Shown: positions 38,210 to 46,275 of the stretch, piece by piece
Layout: every line of letters starts with the position of its first letter
Position numbering within the stretch: position 1 is the stretch's first letter
DNA from: Desulfobulbaceae bacterium UBA2273
GTDB lineage: Bacteria; Desulfobacterota; Desulfobulbia; Desulfobulbales; Desulfurivibrionaceae
DNA: 64,000 nt
Assembly (NCBI GenBank): GCA_002347095.1
Contig: DDWZ01000032.1
Coordinates: 50,103-114,102, forward strand
Direction: 5' to 3'
Notes under the pieces: generated by a model
What the model was told of the DNA's origin: nothing
The model's input: the letters and a program-made list of their open reading frames with translations, nothing else
The model's database searches: none
Position numbers and translations under genes: made by a program

Positions 38210-38219
38210 GGTGTATATG

Positions 38220-38648
38220 CTATTTTTTGGGTTTGTCGATTTCGGGCTGGGTTATCATCCCGAGTTTGTCAAAACCAACGGCCTTGATGTCGGACATAAG
38301 AGAAACCACGACACCGTAAGGGACTTCTTTGTCGGCCCTGAGCAGGACCGCATCATTCGTGCCTTTTTTGGCAAGAGCGGCCAGTTCTTGTTTGATGGCG
38401 GCCTGGGTGCCTTTGGTATTGTTGAGCAGGAAATCTCCTTTTTTCGTAATCGTCACAATGATGGGGGTCTTTTCCTGTTGCAGGGGTTTGGCGGTTGTTT
38501 CCGGCAGATCGATGTCAACGCCCTGGGTCATCATGGGGGCGGTGATCATGAAAATGATCAGCAGCACAAGCATGACGTCCACCAGCGGAGTGACGTTGAT
38601 ATCCGAAACAAGCCGTTTTTTGCAGTTGCCGTCTTCGACCGGACCCAT
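38220..38648 (-). CDS. tolR: TolR/ExbD biopolymer transport protein
   Basis: This proton-channel partner of TolQ has 142 residues. It has a single membrane helix (about 18-38) with the family core DINVTPLVDVMLVLLIIFMI, including the proton-carrying Asp. The periplasmic domain ends ALLRADKEVPYGVVVSLM-like (AVLLRADKEVPYG). The frame is open for 39 more codons upstream, but ATG 38648 is chosen because AGGAA lies 8 nt upstream and homology starts there. It belongs to the tolQRAB-cpoB operon. Confidence 0.93.
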   Translation of the reverse strand: MGPVEDGNCKKRLVSDINVTPLVDVMLVLLIIFMITAPMMTQGVDIDLPETTAKPLQQEKTPIIVTITKKGDFLLNNTKGTQAAIKQELAALAKKGTNDAVLLRADKEVPYGVVVSLMSDIKAVGFDKLGMITQPEIDKPKK

Positions 38649-38771
38649 GGCGAATTCCTGTAAACCGTAGTTTGAAAAAAAATATATGGTGCAATGCCGT
38701 GATCGGCGGAAGTAATCGTAACGAAGTGACAAGAACTGACAGCAGCGTTTTGTCACGGTTCCCAATGCGTA

Positions 38772-39473
38772 TTAACTCTGGCGGGAGATGAAATCCCTTT
38801 CCACGAGGTTCAAAAAATCAACGGAAAAGCTGTGCATCCTGCTTTCGATTTCCGCCATCTGGTTGGAGTAATAATTGTAAAAAACAACGGCGGGGATGGC
38901 CACGGCAAGGCCTGCGGCCGTAACGACCAAGGCCTCGGAAACACCGGGCGCCACAACGGCCAGCGAAGCTGAGCCGCGCTGGCCTATTTCATGAAAAGAG
39001 GTCATGATGCCCCAGACCGTCCCGAAAAGACCGATAAAGGGGGCGGTGCTGCCGGTGGTGGCCAGAAAAGGAAGCGACTGGGACAGCCTGGCGGATTCGA
39101 GATTTTCCGCTTTGCGGAGCGCCCTTTTCAGGGGCTCCATGCCGGCAAGGCGTGTCTCCAGGGTTTCATCGGCGGCACGGGAGGTCGCTGTTGTTTTGCC
39201 GAGCTTCTGGAGTTCATGGTAGCCGGTCCGGAAGATGTTCGCCTCCGGACACAGGGAGAGGTTGTTGGCGAACCTGAGGGCTTCGGAAAGATTCTTGCTC
39301 TGCCAGAAGGTTTCCAGGAATTCTTCGCTTTCCATTTTCGCCTTTTTGTACAGGGAAAATTTCTGGAACACAATGAACCACGAGTACAGGGAGAACCCCA
39401 GGAGCATGATCATGACAAATTTGACCGTGAGTCCGGCCTCAAGAAACATTGAAATAATATTAAGCTCACCCAC
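38772..39473 (-). CDS. tolQ: TolQ/MotA/ExbB proton channel protein
   Basis: TolQ is the pentameric channel subunit energising TolA. The 233-residue protein has three membrane helices: about 17-37, 135-160 and 170-195. The MotA/ExbB signature is FLATTGSTAPFIGLFGTVWGIM and the last helix carries AGLAVAIPAVVFYNYY. Start is GTG 39473, with GAGG about 11 nt upstream. It is the first gene of the tol operon on the minus strand. Confidence 0.95.
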   Translation of the reverse strand: MGELNIISMFLEAGLTVKFVMIMLLGFSLYSWFIVFQKFSLYKKAKMESEEFLETFWQSKNLSEALRFANNLSLCPEANIFRTGYHELQKLGKTTATSRAADETLETRLAGMEPLKRALRKAENLESARLSQSLPFLATTGSTAPFIGLFGTVWGIMTSFHEIGQRGSASLAVVAPGVSEALVVTAAGLAVAIPAVVFYNYYSNQMAEIESRMHSFSVDFLNLVERDFISRQS

Positions 39474-39631
39474 TTGCAGTCATCCTCTTTAGGTTAATTT
39501 GGTTGAGATCTGAAAAACATACATTCATGCAAGAATGCACATCGATGGAGCAGCCGGGCTGATCCTTGGCCGAGGAATGGGATGTGACGCGGTGACATTC
39601 CGGTGGATTGCATCCCCGAAGATTCCCGCTA

Positions 39632-39660
39632 CTTGTAATTTTTTTTGCGCATCTTGTCAA
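39632..39660 (-). promoter_or_regulatory. possible promoter of the tol operon
   Basis: On the minus strand TTGACA (39660-39655) is perfect, while the -10 at the right distance (TACAAG, 39637-39632, or TTACAA one base off) is weak. It lies about 160 nt before tolQ. The rest of the 39474-39860 spacer holds the hom promoter, and no other gene is seen in it. Confidence 0.45.
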
Positions 39661-39736
39661 TGGAACTCATTAATGATAGCCGGGTTTTTCAAGAAAATTT
39701 CGTGGAAAACCCAAGGGAGTTCCACCGTGAATATTT

Positions 39737-39765
39737 TTGACATCATCCGGCAAAAAAGGTATTAA
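39737..39765 (+). promoter_or_regulatory. sigma-70 promoter of hom-apgM-ybgC
   Basis: TTGACA (39737-39742) and TATTAA (39760-39765) are 17 nt apart. The leader of about 90 nt contains a GC-rich hairpin (GCGGGC/GCCCGC near 39791-39809), with no leader peptide rich in Thr or Ile that would suggest classical attenuation. Confidence 0.72.
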
Positions 39766-39860
39766 ATTCCGGTTGAGCATCGTCGGGACGGCGGCGGGCG
39801 GTGTTGCCCGCTTGAGCAGGAGTCCGTTTCGTTTCCGGATACATTTTGCAGGATAGTCCC

Positions 39861-41171
39861 ATGAAAGAAATCAAGGTTGGTTTGCTGGGTTTTGGCACAG
39901 TCGGCAGCGGTTTAGCAGAGGTTCTGTTGCAGCAGGCCGAGCGGCTGCGGCGGAAAACAGGCGCCTCCATCCGGTTGTGCCGGGTTGCGGATATCCGTCT
40001 TGAAGCATTGCCCCCGCAATTTAAGGAGGTTGAGCTGGTCCGGGACGCGGACCTGATCTTCAAGGACCCGGAGATCGACATCGTGGTCGAGCTCATCGGC
40101 GGGATTGAGCCGGCGAAAACCTTTATTTTGAAGGCCATAGAGCATGGCAAGCATGTGGTCACCGCCAACAAGGCCCTTGTCTCCCAGCACGGCATGGAGA
40201 TCTTTGAAGCCGCGGCCAGGAAAAACGTCGAGGTCGGCTTTGAGGCCAGCGTCGGCGGCGGCATTCCGGTGATCAAGGCCCTGAAAGAGGGGCTGGTTGC
40301 CAACAAGATCCTCTCGATCATGGGCATCATGAACGGGACGGCCAATTATATCCTGAACAAAATGACCGACGAGGGCATGGCTTTTGCCGAGGTGCTGAAA
40401 GAGGCCCAGGAAAAAGGATACGCCGAGGCAGACCCCACCTATGATGTCGAGGGAATTGACACGGCCCACAAGCTGGTGATTTTGATGACCATGGCCTACG
40501 GCATGCGGATGAGCCTGAGCGATGTCAGCATCGAAGGAATCTCCCAGATCGAGCCCATTGACATCGATTTTGCCCGGGAATTCGGCTACCGCATCAAGCT
40601 CCTGGCCATCAGCCGGAATCATGGCGACACCGTGGAGGCCAGGGTGCATCCGACCATGGTGCCGGAAAAGGATCTGCTGGCCAACATCGGCGGCGCCTAT
40701 AACGGCATCCAGTTCACTGGGGACATGGTGGAGGACATCCTGCTCTATGGCCAGGGCGCCGGCAAAATGCCCACCGGCAGCGCGGTTGCCGCGGACGTGG
40801 TCGACATCGCCCGGAACATCCTCTGCAACAGCATCAACCGGGTGCCGTGCCTTGCCTATCTGCCGGAGGAGATCAAGCCCCGGTCCATCACCCCCATGGA
40901 GAGCCTGCGCGGCTGTTATTATTTCCGGATGACCGCCATGGACAAGCCCGGCGTTCTCTCCACCATCGCCGGGATTTTGGCGCATCACAACATCAGTATC
41001 GAATCGGTTCTCCAAAAGGGCAGGCAGAAAAAGGGCACCGTGCCCGTGGTGATGATGACCTATGAGGCGGAGGAAGCCTCGGTGCGCAAGGCACTGGCCG
41101 AGATCGACGCCCTGGATATCTGCACCGACAAGACGGTGAAGATCCGGATCATGAAGGCCCATGCGGAATAG
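39861..41171 (+). CDS. hom: homoserine dehydrogenase
   Basis: This enzyme reduces aspartate semialdehyde to homoserine in threonine/methionine synthesis. The 436-residue protein has an N-terminal NAD(P) fold (VGLLGFGTVGSGLAEVL) and a catalytic domain (VVTANKALVSQHG, GFEASVGGGIPVIKAL, NGTANYILNKM). A C-terminal ACT domain follows (about 355-430, MDKPGVLSTIAGILAHHNIS), implying allosteric control by threonine. ATG 39861 is preceded by AGGA. The downstream ApgM-like gene follows directly, with an overlapping start possible. Confidence 0.96.
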   Translation: MKEIKVGLLGFGTVGSGLAEVLLQQAERLRRKTGASIRLCRVADIRLEALPPQFKEVELVRDADLIFKDPEIDIVVELIGGIEPAKTFILKAIEHGKHVVTANKALVSQHGMEIFEAAARKNVEVGFEASVGGGIPVIKALKEGLVANKILSIMGIMNGTANYILNKMTDEGMAFAEVLKEAQEKGYAEADPTYDVEGIDTAHKLVILMTMAYGMRMSLSDVSIEGISQIEPIDIDFAREFGYRIKLLAISRNHGDTVEARVHPTMVPEKDLLANIGGAYNGIQFTGDMVEDILLYGQGAGKMPTGSAVAADVVDIARNILCNSINRVPCLAYLPEEIKPRSITPMESLRGCYYFRMTAMDKPGVLSTIAGILAHHNISIESVLQKGRQKKGTVPVVMMTYEAEEASVRKALAEIDALDICTDKTVKIRIMKAHAE

Positions 41172-41178
41172 CAACAAC

Positions 41179-42381
41179 ATGAAATATATCATTCTGGTCG
41201 GTGACGGCATGGGGGATCTGCCCATTGCCGAATTGGGCGGCAAAACCCCCTTGGCGTATGCCAAAACCCCGGCCATGGACAGGATTGCTAGCCAAGGCGA
41301 GCTCTGCCTCGTCCGCACCGTGCCCGAGGGGTTTCCCCCTGGCAGCGATGTGGCCAATCTCTCCCTGCTCGGGTATCTCCCGCATGAGTGTTACAGCGGC
41401 CGCGCCCCCCTGGAAGCCGCCAGCCTTGGCGTTTCCCTGGCGCCCGGTGAAATTGCCTTTCGCTGCAACCTGGTTACCCTGCGTTTCGAAGCAGATCGGG
41501 TGTACATGGAGGATTACAGCAGCGGCCATATCTCCAGCCCGGAGGCAAGAATCCTGATCGAAGGAATCGAGGCGGTTGCCGGCACCGACCGATTGCATTT
41601 TTATCCCGGAGTCAGCTACCGGCATCTGCTCGTGCACTCCGGCGAGGTCGGGCCGCTGGTCACCGTGCCGCCCCATGATCATACCGGCCGCGAGGTGACC
41701 GAGTTCTGGCAGCGGTACAACCGCATCCCCCATCTGCAGGAAGCCCTGAAAAAAGCGGTGGATTTTCTCGCTGACCATCCGGTGAACCGTGAGCGGCGGG
41801 CGGGCCAGCATAATCCCGCCAATGGTATCTGGCTCTGGGGGGAGGGCAAGGCGCCTTCCATGCCGTCCATCAAGGAGCAGTTTGGCGTTGAGGGCGCTTT
41901 GATTTCCGCGGTCGATCTGCTCAAGGGCATCGGCGTGTATGCCGGGCTTGAGATCATCAATGTGCCGGGCGCCACGGGATATCTGGACACCAACTATGCA
42001 GGCAAGGCCGCGGCCGCCATTGAGGCGCTGCAGGAAAAAGATCTGGTCTTTGTGCACGTTGAAGCGCCGGACGAAGCCGGGCATCAGGGCAGTCTCAAGG
42101 ACAAGCTCCAGGCCATCGAGGATTTTGACGCGAAGATCGTGCAGCCGATTTTTGCAGCGCTGCTGGCGAGCGGGCATGATTTTCGTCTGGCCGTGGCCAT
42201 GGATCACTGCACGCCGCTTTCCCTGAGAACCCACAGTTCTGAACCCGTGGCCGTGGCCATTTATGATTCGCGGCCGGGGCGGTCGGGCAGCGGTCTTCCC
42301 TATGACGAGCAAAGCGCTGCCAAGGCAGGGGAGCTGCTGGAGGATGGCCGGCAGTTTTTTCTGCGGGTGTTGGGGCGCTGA
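41179..42381 (+). CDS. ApgM-family phosphoglycerate mutase-like protein, possible homoserine kinase analogue
   Basis: The 400-residue alkaline-phosphatase-superfamily protein has MKYIILVGDGMGDLPI at its start, PGSDVANLSLLGY with the catalytic Ser region, and VHVEAPDEAGHQG. MDHCTPLSLRTHSSEPV near the end completes the two-metal site. By family it is a cofactor-independent, archaeal-type phosphoglycerate mutase. Its placement right after hom matches the COG3635 neighbourhood proposed to supply homoserine kinase activity where thrB is missing, so the role is open. ATG 41161, overlapping hom, is an alternative start. Confidence 0.8.
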   Translation: MKYIILVGDGMGDLPIAELGGKTPLAYAKTPAMDRIASQGELCLVRTVPEGFPPGSDVANLSLLGYLPHECYSGRAPLEAASLGVSLAPGEIAFRCNLVTLRFEADRVYMEDYSSGHISSPEARILIEGIEAVAGTDRLHFYPGVSYRHLLVHSGEVGPLVTVPPHDHTGREVTEFWQRYNRIPHLQEALKKAVDFLADHPVNRERRAGQHNPANGIWLWGEGKAPSMPSIKEQFGVEGALISAVDLLKGIGVYAGLEIINVPGATGYLDTNYAGKAAAAIEALQEKDLVFVHVEAPDEAGHQGSLKDKLQAIEDFDAKIVQPIFAALLASGHDFRLAVAMDHCTPLSLRTHSSEPVAVAIYDSRPGRSGSGLPYDEQSAAKAGELLEDGRQFFLRVLGR

Positions 42382-42824
42382 TGGCTGATGCGCGCCTGGA
42401 CATGCAGGAACCGCTGCATCACCACCGCTGCCGGGTGATTTACGGCGATACGGATTCCGGCGGGGTGGTGTATTATGCCAATTATCTGCGCTACTTTGAG
42501 GCGGCCCGCACCGAATTGATGCGGGAACGGGCGATCTCCTACAGGGAGATGGAACAGCAGGGGCTCATCATGCCGGTGGTGGAATGTCATGTCCGGTATA
42601 AGGCCTCGGCCCGCTACGACGACCTCTTGCTGGTGGAAACCTGCCTTGTGGAGGTGAAGTCCCGGACCTGCCGCTTTAATTACCGGATTATCCGGGAAAA
42701 TGACGGGAAAATGCTGGCCCAAGGATATACCACCCACGCGGTGGTCGATTGTGACGGCAGATTGACGAAATTTCCAGAGGCGTTGCTTGCCGCCTTGCGG
42801 GATCAGTCCCCGGATGCTGCTTAA
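42381..42824 (+). CDS. YbgC-type acyl-CoA thioesterase
   Basis: A hotdog-fold thioesterase of 147 residues of the YbgC/FadM kind. The catalytic motif is YGDTDSGGVVYYANYLRYFE, with Asp in place. The ATG overlaps the stop of the upstream gene by one base. In E. coli ybgC opens the tol-pal operon; here it lies near but outside the divergent tol operon. The likely substrate is short-chain or phospholipid-linked acyl-CoA, by family. Confidence 0.88.
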   Translation: MADARLDMQEPLHHHRCRVIYGDTDSGGVVYYANYLRYFEAARTELMRERAISYREMEQQGLIMPVVECHVRYKASARYDDLLLVETCLVEVKSRTCRFNYRIIRENDGKMLAQGYTTHAVVDCDGRLTKFPEALLAALRDQSPDAA

Positions 42825-42838
42825 TCCCTTTATTTTCC

Positions 42839-42866
42839 TTGACATTCTCTCAATATAGAGTATTAT
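42839..42866 (+). promoter_or_regulatory. sigma-70 promoter of the initiator tRNA
   Basis: TTGACA (42839-42844) and TATTAT (42861-42866) are 16 nt apart. The predicted start lies about 5 nt before the tRNA 5' end. Confidence 0.8.
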
Positions 42867-42877
42867 CACAAAATTGA

Positions 42878-42954
<77 letters not shown>

Positions 42955-42964
42955 TGTAAATGTT

Positions 42965-42998
42965 AAGGACTTGGCGTAGCTGCCGAGTCCTTTTTTTT
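42965..42998 (+). terminator. intrinsic terminator after tRNA-fMet
   Basis: An 11-bp stem (42965-42975 / 42982-42992) with one G-U pair and a 6-nt loop is followed by eight T residues. Confidence 0.9.
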
Positions 42999-43077
42999 GT
43001 TGCAGTGTCCTTGGCTGGGTTCAGGCCGGATGCTGTCTTTCGCAGCTCGTTTGGCTGATCGGTAATAAGGGGGGAAT

Positions 43078-43359
43078 ATGGCGGCGACCGTTGACGAGGT
43101 AACCATCAATTATGAAGAAGACGGGATCGTGGTTGTCAAGGAACTCGAGAAGGTTATCCTGTCCAAGGGCGCCTGGGCCACGATACTGTTTCGCTATCAG
43201 CAGTGGGATGCCAAAAAGAATGAATACAGCCCGGACCGGTATTCCATCCGTCGCTATCGCAAGGTGAACGGCGAATACAGCCCGCAGTCCAAGTTCAATA
43301 TCTCCAGCCCCGATCAGGCGCAAAAGATTGTCGATGCCTTGCAAGGCTGGCTTGCGTAA
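43078..43359 (+). CDS. small conserved-looking protein, possibly PC4-like
   Basis: The 93-residue protein begins MAATVDEVTINYEEDG after a purine-rich GGGGGG ribosome site. It has alternating beta-type segments (GAWATILFRYQQWD, YSIRRYRKVNGEY, SKFNISSPDQAQKI) and a C-terminal helix ending GWLA. The strand-rich body with many Arg/Lys/Tyr, followed by one helix, is reminiscent of PC4/ssDNA-binding folds. That is a weak impression, not a motif match. Flanked by terminator and a spacer, it appears to be monocistronic. Confidence 0.65.
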   Translation: MAATVDEVTINYEEDGIVVVKELEKVILSKGAWATILFRYQQWDAKKNEYSPDRYSIRRYRKVNGEYSPQSKFNISSPDQAQKIVDALQGWLA

Positions 43360-43538
43360 CCTTGATGCGCCTTTGCGCAATCTGTACGGGTGATTCCGGG
43401 CAACACCCTTTCTGCCTTGGAACCTCAGGAAGTTTTCATCTTCGCAGGACGTCCTTTATGGTTGGCGGTTTTTGCGGAAACAAGCTATAGTTTTTGACGT
43501 ACTACTCTTGATTTTCGACGTACAGACGGGTTGAGAGC

Positions 43539-43652
43539 ATGCATATTACGATCAAGACACACCGTATCCGCAACAAAACGATGGTGCTGGCAAACGCCAT
43601 GCGCCGTTCGCGTGCGACCACGCACTTTGTTGAAAAGTTGCCGAGCCGTTAG
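43539..43652 (+). CDS. possible 37-residue basic peptide upstream of htrA
   Basis: An ATG-started frame encodes MHITIKTHRIRNKTMVLANA and 17 more residues, rich in Arg, Thr and His. It ends 8 nt before the htrA ATG. No strong Shine-Dalgarno is visible (GAGAGC). It could be a leader peptide or noise. The surrounding 300 bp (43360-43660) otherwise hold no gene. A repeated word GACGTAC occurs at 43495-43501 and 43516-43522. Confidence 0.25.
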   Translation: MHITIKTHRIRNKTMVLANAMRRSRATTHFVEKLPSR

Positions 43653-43660
43653 GCCACGCG

Positions 43661-44782
43661 ATGAATACTCCCCCTGCAAATACCCCCCGACAAAAGCGGG
43701 TTTCCTCTGTACTCCTGCTGTTGCTCATCCTTCTTGGCTGGTGGTTTTTCTTCGTTTACCAGCGACCGGTTCCCACACCCGAGGTCACTCCTGTTGCCGT
43801 TACGGCGCGCGGAGATCTCGCGGCCGACGAACAAAGCACCATCGCTCTCTTTCGTTCCGCCTCGCCGGCGGTGGTCTATATCACCAATATCGAGGTCCGG
43901 CGGAACATCTTCAGTCTCAATATCCACGAGATTCCTCAGGGAACTGGCTCCGGCTTTGTCTGGGACAAGCAGGGAAGGGTAGTGACCAACTATCATGTCA
44001 TCGAGTCTGCCAGCAGGGTCGAGGTCACCCTGGCGGATCGTTCCACCTGGCAGGCCACCCTGGTGGGTGTTGCTCCGGACAAGGATCTGGCGGTGCTGCA
44101 GATTTCGGCGCCGGCGGAGAAACTCTCCCCGCTCCCTCTGGGTGAATCCCATAATCTGCTGGTGGGGCAGAAGGTTTTCGCCATCGGCAATCCCTTTGGC
44201 CTTGATCAGACCCTTACCTCCGGCATTGTCAGCGCTCTTGGCCGGGAGATCCAGTCGGCAACCGGGCGCACCATTCAAGGGGTTATTCAGACGGACGCCG
44301 CCATCAACCCCGGCAACTCGGGAGGCCCTCTGCTTGACAGCGCCGGACGTCTTATCGGGGTGAATACTGCCATTTACAGCCCCTCCGGCGGCAGCGCCGG
44401 TATCGGCTTTGCCGTGCCGGTGGACGTGGTGGCCGAGGTGATTCCGGAGATTATCCGGCATGGGCGGCTGATCCGGCCCGGTCTTGGCATTGCCGTAGCG
44501 GATGACCAGATTGCCAAGCGGATTGGGGTGGCAGGGGTGCTGGTCATGAATATCGAGCCGGGCAGTTCCGCCGAATCCGCCGGACTCCGGGGGACAAGGC
44601 GGGTTCGCGGGGAGATCGTCATCGGGGATGTCATTCTCGCCGTTGATGGCCACAAGGTTTTTTCCTACGACGATTTGCGCAATGCCATGGATCGCTACAA
44701 GGTCGGGGATGCGGTCACCCTGACCATTGAACGGGAGGAGCGGCAGATACAACTGCCAGTGGTACTGGAAGAGGTGGGATAG
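43661..44782 (+). CDS. HtrA/Deg-type trypsin-like serine protease with PDZ domain
   Basis: This envelope quality-control protease has 373 residues. One N-terminal membrane anchor (about 15-33, VSSVLLLLLILLGWWFFF) resembles DegS rather than a cleaved DegP signal. The trypsin domain has the triad His112 (TNYHVIES), Asp142 (DKDLAVL) and Ser220 (NPGNSGGPLL). A single PDZ domain follows (about 275-370, VLVMNIEPGSSAESAGL). One PDZ and an anchor suggest a DegS/HhoB-like role. The next gene starts 4 nt after its stop. Confidence 0.9.
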   Translation: MNTPPANTPRQKRVSSVLLLLLILLGWWFFFVYQRPVPTPEVTPVAVTARGDLAADEQSTIALFRSASPAVVYITNIEVRRNIFSLNIHEIPQGTGSGFVWDKQGRVVTNYHVIESASRVEVTLADRSTWQATLVGVAPDKDLAVLQISAPAEKLSPLPLGESHNLLVGQKVFAIGNPFGLDQTLTSGIVSALGREIQSATGRTIQGVIQTDAAINPGNSGGPLLDSAGRLIGVNTAIYSPSGGSAGIGFAVPVDVVAEVIPEIIRHGRLIRPGLGIAVADDQIAKRIGVAGVLVMNIEPGSSAESAGLRGTRRVRGEIVIGDVILAVDGHKVFSYDDLRNAMDRYKVGDAVTLTIEREERQIQLPVVLEEVG

Positions 44783-44786
44783 CTTT

Positions 44787-46142
44787 GTGACCTGGTGGAC
44801 CCGCGCCCTTAAGAGTCTTATCTCCATAAACGAGCAGCGACTGGATTTGTTTCGGGTGTTTCCCGGAATACGACGGTTTCTCGCCGCCCGGCATCATTAC
44901 GCCTATCTCCGGACCGCCGGCGATATTCTCTTTGCCCTGGTGGTTGTTTCGGGTCTTTTCGGTCCCAAGGATGCGCGGAGCAATGTCGCGGTATTCCTTT
45001 CCTGGGGCCTGATCTGGCCCAGCATTGTGCTGAGCTGGTTTTTCGTGGGCAGGATGTGGTGCGGGATCTGCCCTTTCCCCGGGCTTGGCGTCTTCCTGCA
45101 ACGCCGGGGGATAAGCTTTTCCCTGAGCGTTCCGAAAATCCTGCAGAAATATGGGGTGTACGCCTCGGTTATTCTGCTGGCCCTCATCATCTGGACCGAG
45201 GTTGTTGCCGGACTTGACCGGTCTCCGGTGGGCACTTCGTATTTTGTCCTCTCCATTGTTTTCGGCGCGGCGCTGTTCTCGATTTTTTTCCCCGGACAGG
45301 CGTGGTGCAGGCATCTCTGTCCTCTGGGCCGCATCAGCGGCGCGGCGGCAACCCTTTCCATCACCGAGTTCAGGCCGGATCACGAAAAATGCCGCGGCTG
45401 CGAGACCTTTGCCTGCAAAAAAGGGCTTGCAGGCAAACGGGGTTGCCCGGTGTACCTAGGGGCCTACAATGTCCAGAATAACCTGCATTGTCTCGTCTGC
45501 GGCCATTGTCTCCCTTTTTGCGACCGGGACTCGCCGCAACTGCTCCTGCGCAATCCCTATTCGGAGCTGATTCGCAACAAGGGGCGCTACATCACCTGCT
45601 CGTATATCGTTCCGTTCCTCATTGGTTCCCAGCTCGCTCGTTTTCTGCGTAAAAAGGAGATCTACACCCAGCTTGCCGACTTCTCCGGCTGGTCGGACGC
45701 TGTTCTCTTCAGTCTGTTGCTGTTGATCGGTTTTGCCTTAAGTCTGGCGATTATCCGTTTCGGCGCCCGGTTGTTCGGAATCAATGAGGATCCCCTGTTC
45801 GGCAAGTTTTCCCCCATGGTCCCGATTCTGATCCCCATGGCCTTCACCGGGGAGCTTGTCTACCGGCTGGGATATTTTGCCGCGGGGGTGGGCGATTTCA
45901 TCCCAACCGTCGGGCGTCAGATCGGAGCCGGGTTTCTGGAGAAGTTCTTTTTTACCATCCCGGATTTTCCGGTACAGATCCTTTCCGCATTCTTCATGCT
46001 CAACGGTTCCATTGCCGGATGCTATATCCTCTGGCAATTCTGCCTCAATGATTTCGAGGGCCATGTCCGTTTCCGGAACTTTCTCGGGATCAATCTCCTG
46101 ATTATCGCTCTGCTCATTTTCTATCTGACTGTTATTTTTTAG
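44787..46142 (+). CDS. NapH-like membrane polyferredoxin
   Basis: The 451-residue membrane Fe-S protein has about eight helices. N-terminal cytoplasmic Cys motifs are WCGICPFPG and WCRHLCPLG. A two-cluster ferredoxin-like stretch follows (CRGCETFACKKGLAGKRGC, CLVCGHCLPFC). The family (NapH/RdxA/CcoG-like) moves electrons from quinol or supports metalloprotein assembly. GTG 44787 is used, 4 nt after htrA ends; ATG 44727 would overlap htrA by 56 nt. The link to the protease is probably transcriptional only. Confidence 0.8.
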   Translation: MTWWTRALKSLISINEQRLDLFRVFPGIRRFLAARHHYAYLRTAGDILFALVVVSGLFGPKDARSNVAVFLSWGLIWPSIVLSWFFVGRMWCGICPFPGLGVFLQRRGISFSLSVPKILQKYGVYASVILLALIIWTEVVAGLDRSPVGTSYFVLSIVFGAALFSIFFPGQAWCRHLCPLGRISGAAATLSITEFRPDHEKCRGCETFACKKGLAGKRGCPVYLGAYNVQNNLHCLVCGHCLPFCDRDSPQLLLRNPYSELIRNKGRYITCSYIVPFLIGSQLARFLRKKEIYTQLADFSGWSDAVLFSLLLLIGFALSLAIIRFGARLFGINEDPLFGKFSPMVPILIPMAFTGELVYRLGYFAAGVGDFIPTVGRQIGAGFLEKFFFTIPDFPVQILSAFFMLNGSIAGCYILWQFCLNDFEGHVRFRNFLGINLLIIALLIFYLTVIF

Positions 46143-46149
46143 GAGGTTG

Positions 46150-46188
46150 GAAATTATTTTCTGCGTTTTTTGGTTAGAAAATAATTTC
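46150..46188 (+). repeat. perfect AT-rich inverted repeat after the polyferredoxin gene
   Basis: Thirteen-base perfect arms (46150-46162 and 46176-46188, GAAATTATTTTCT and its complement) flank a 13-nt loop. It begins 8 nt after the stop codon. There is no T-tract following it, so it is a 3' stem-loop or a protein site rather than a standard terminator. Confidence 0.6.
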
Positions 46189-46275
46189 GTTAACGCACGT
46201 ATCCCGTGTATCGGGGGGAGACGCCGTTACGCCCCGTGATGCACTTCTTGCCCTTCAAGAGATACGGATGTGCTG

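Noticed and set aside
43485..43679. 64-codon minus-strand ORF upstream of htrA
   Set aside because: No start signal and overlaps the htrA start; unsupported.
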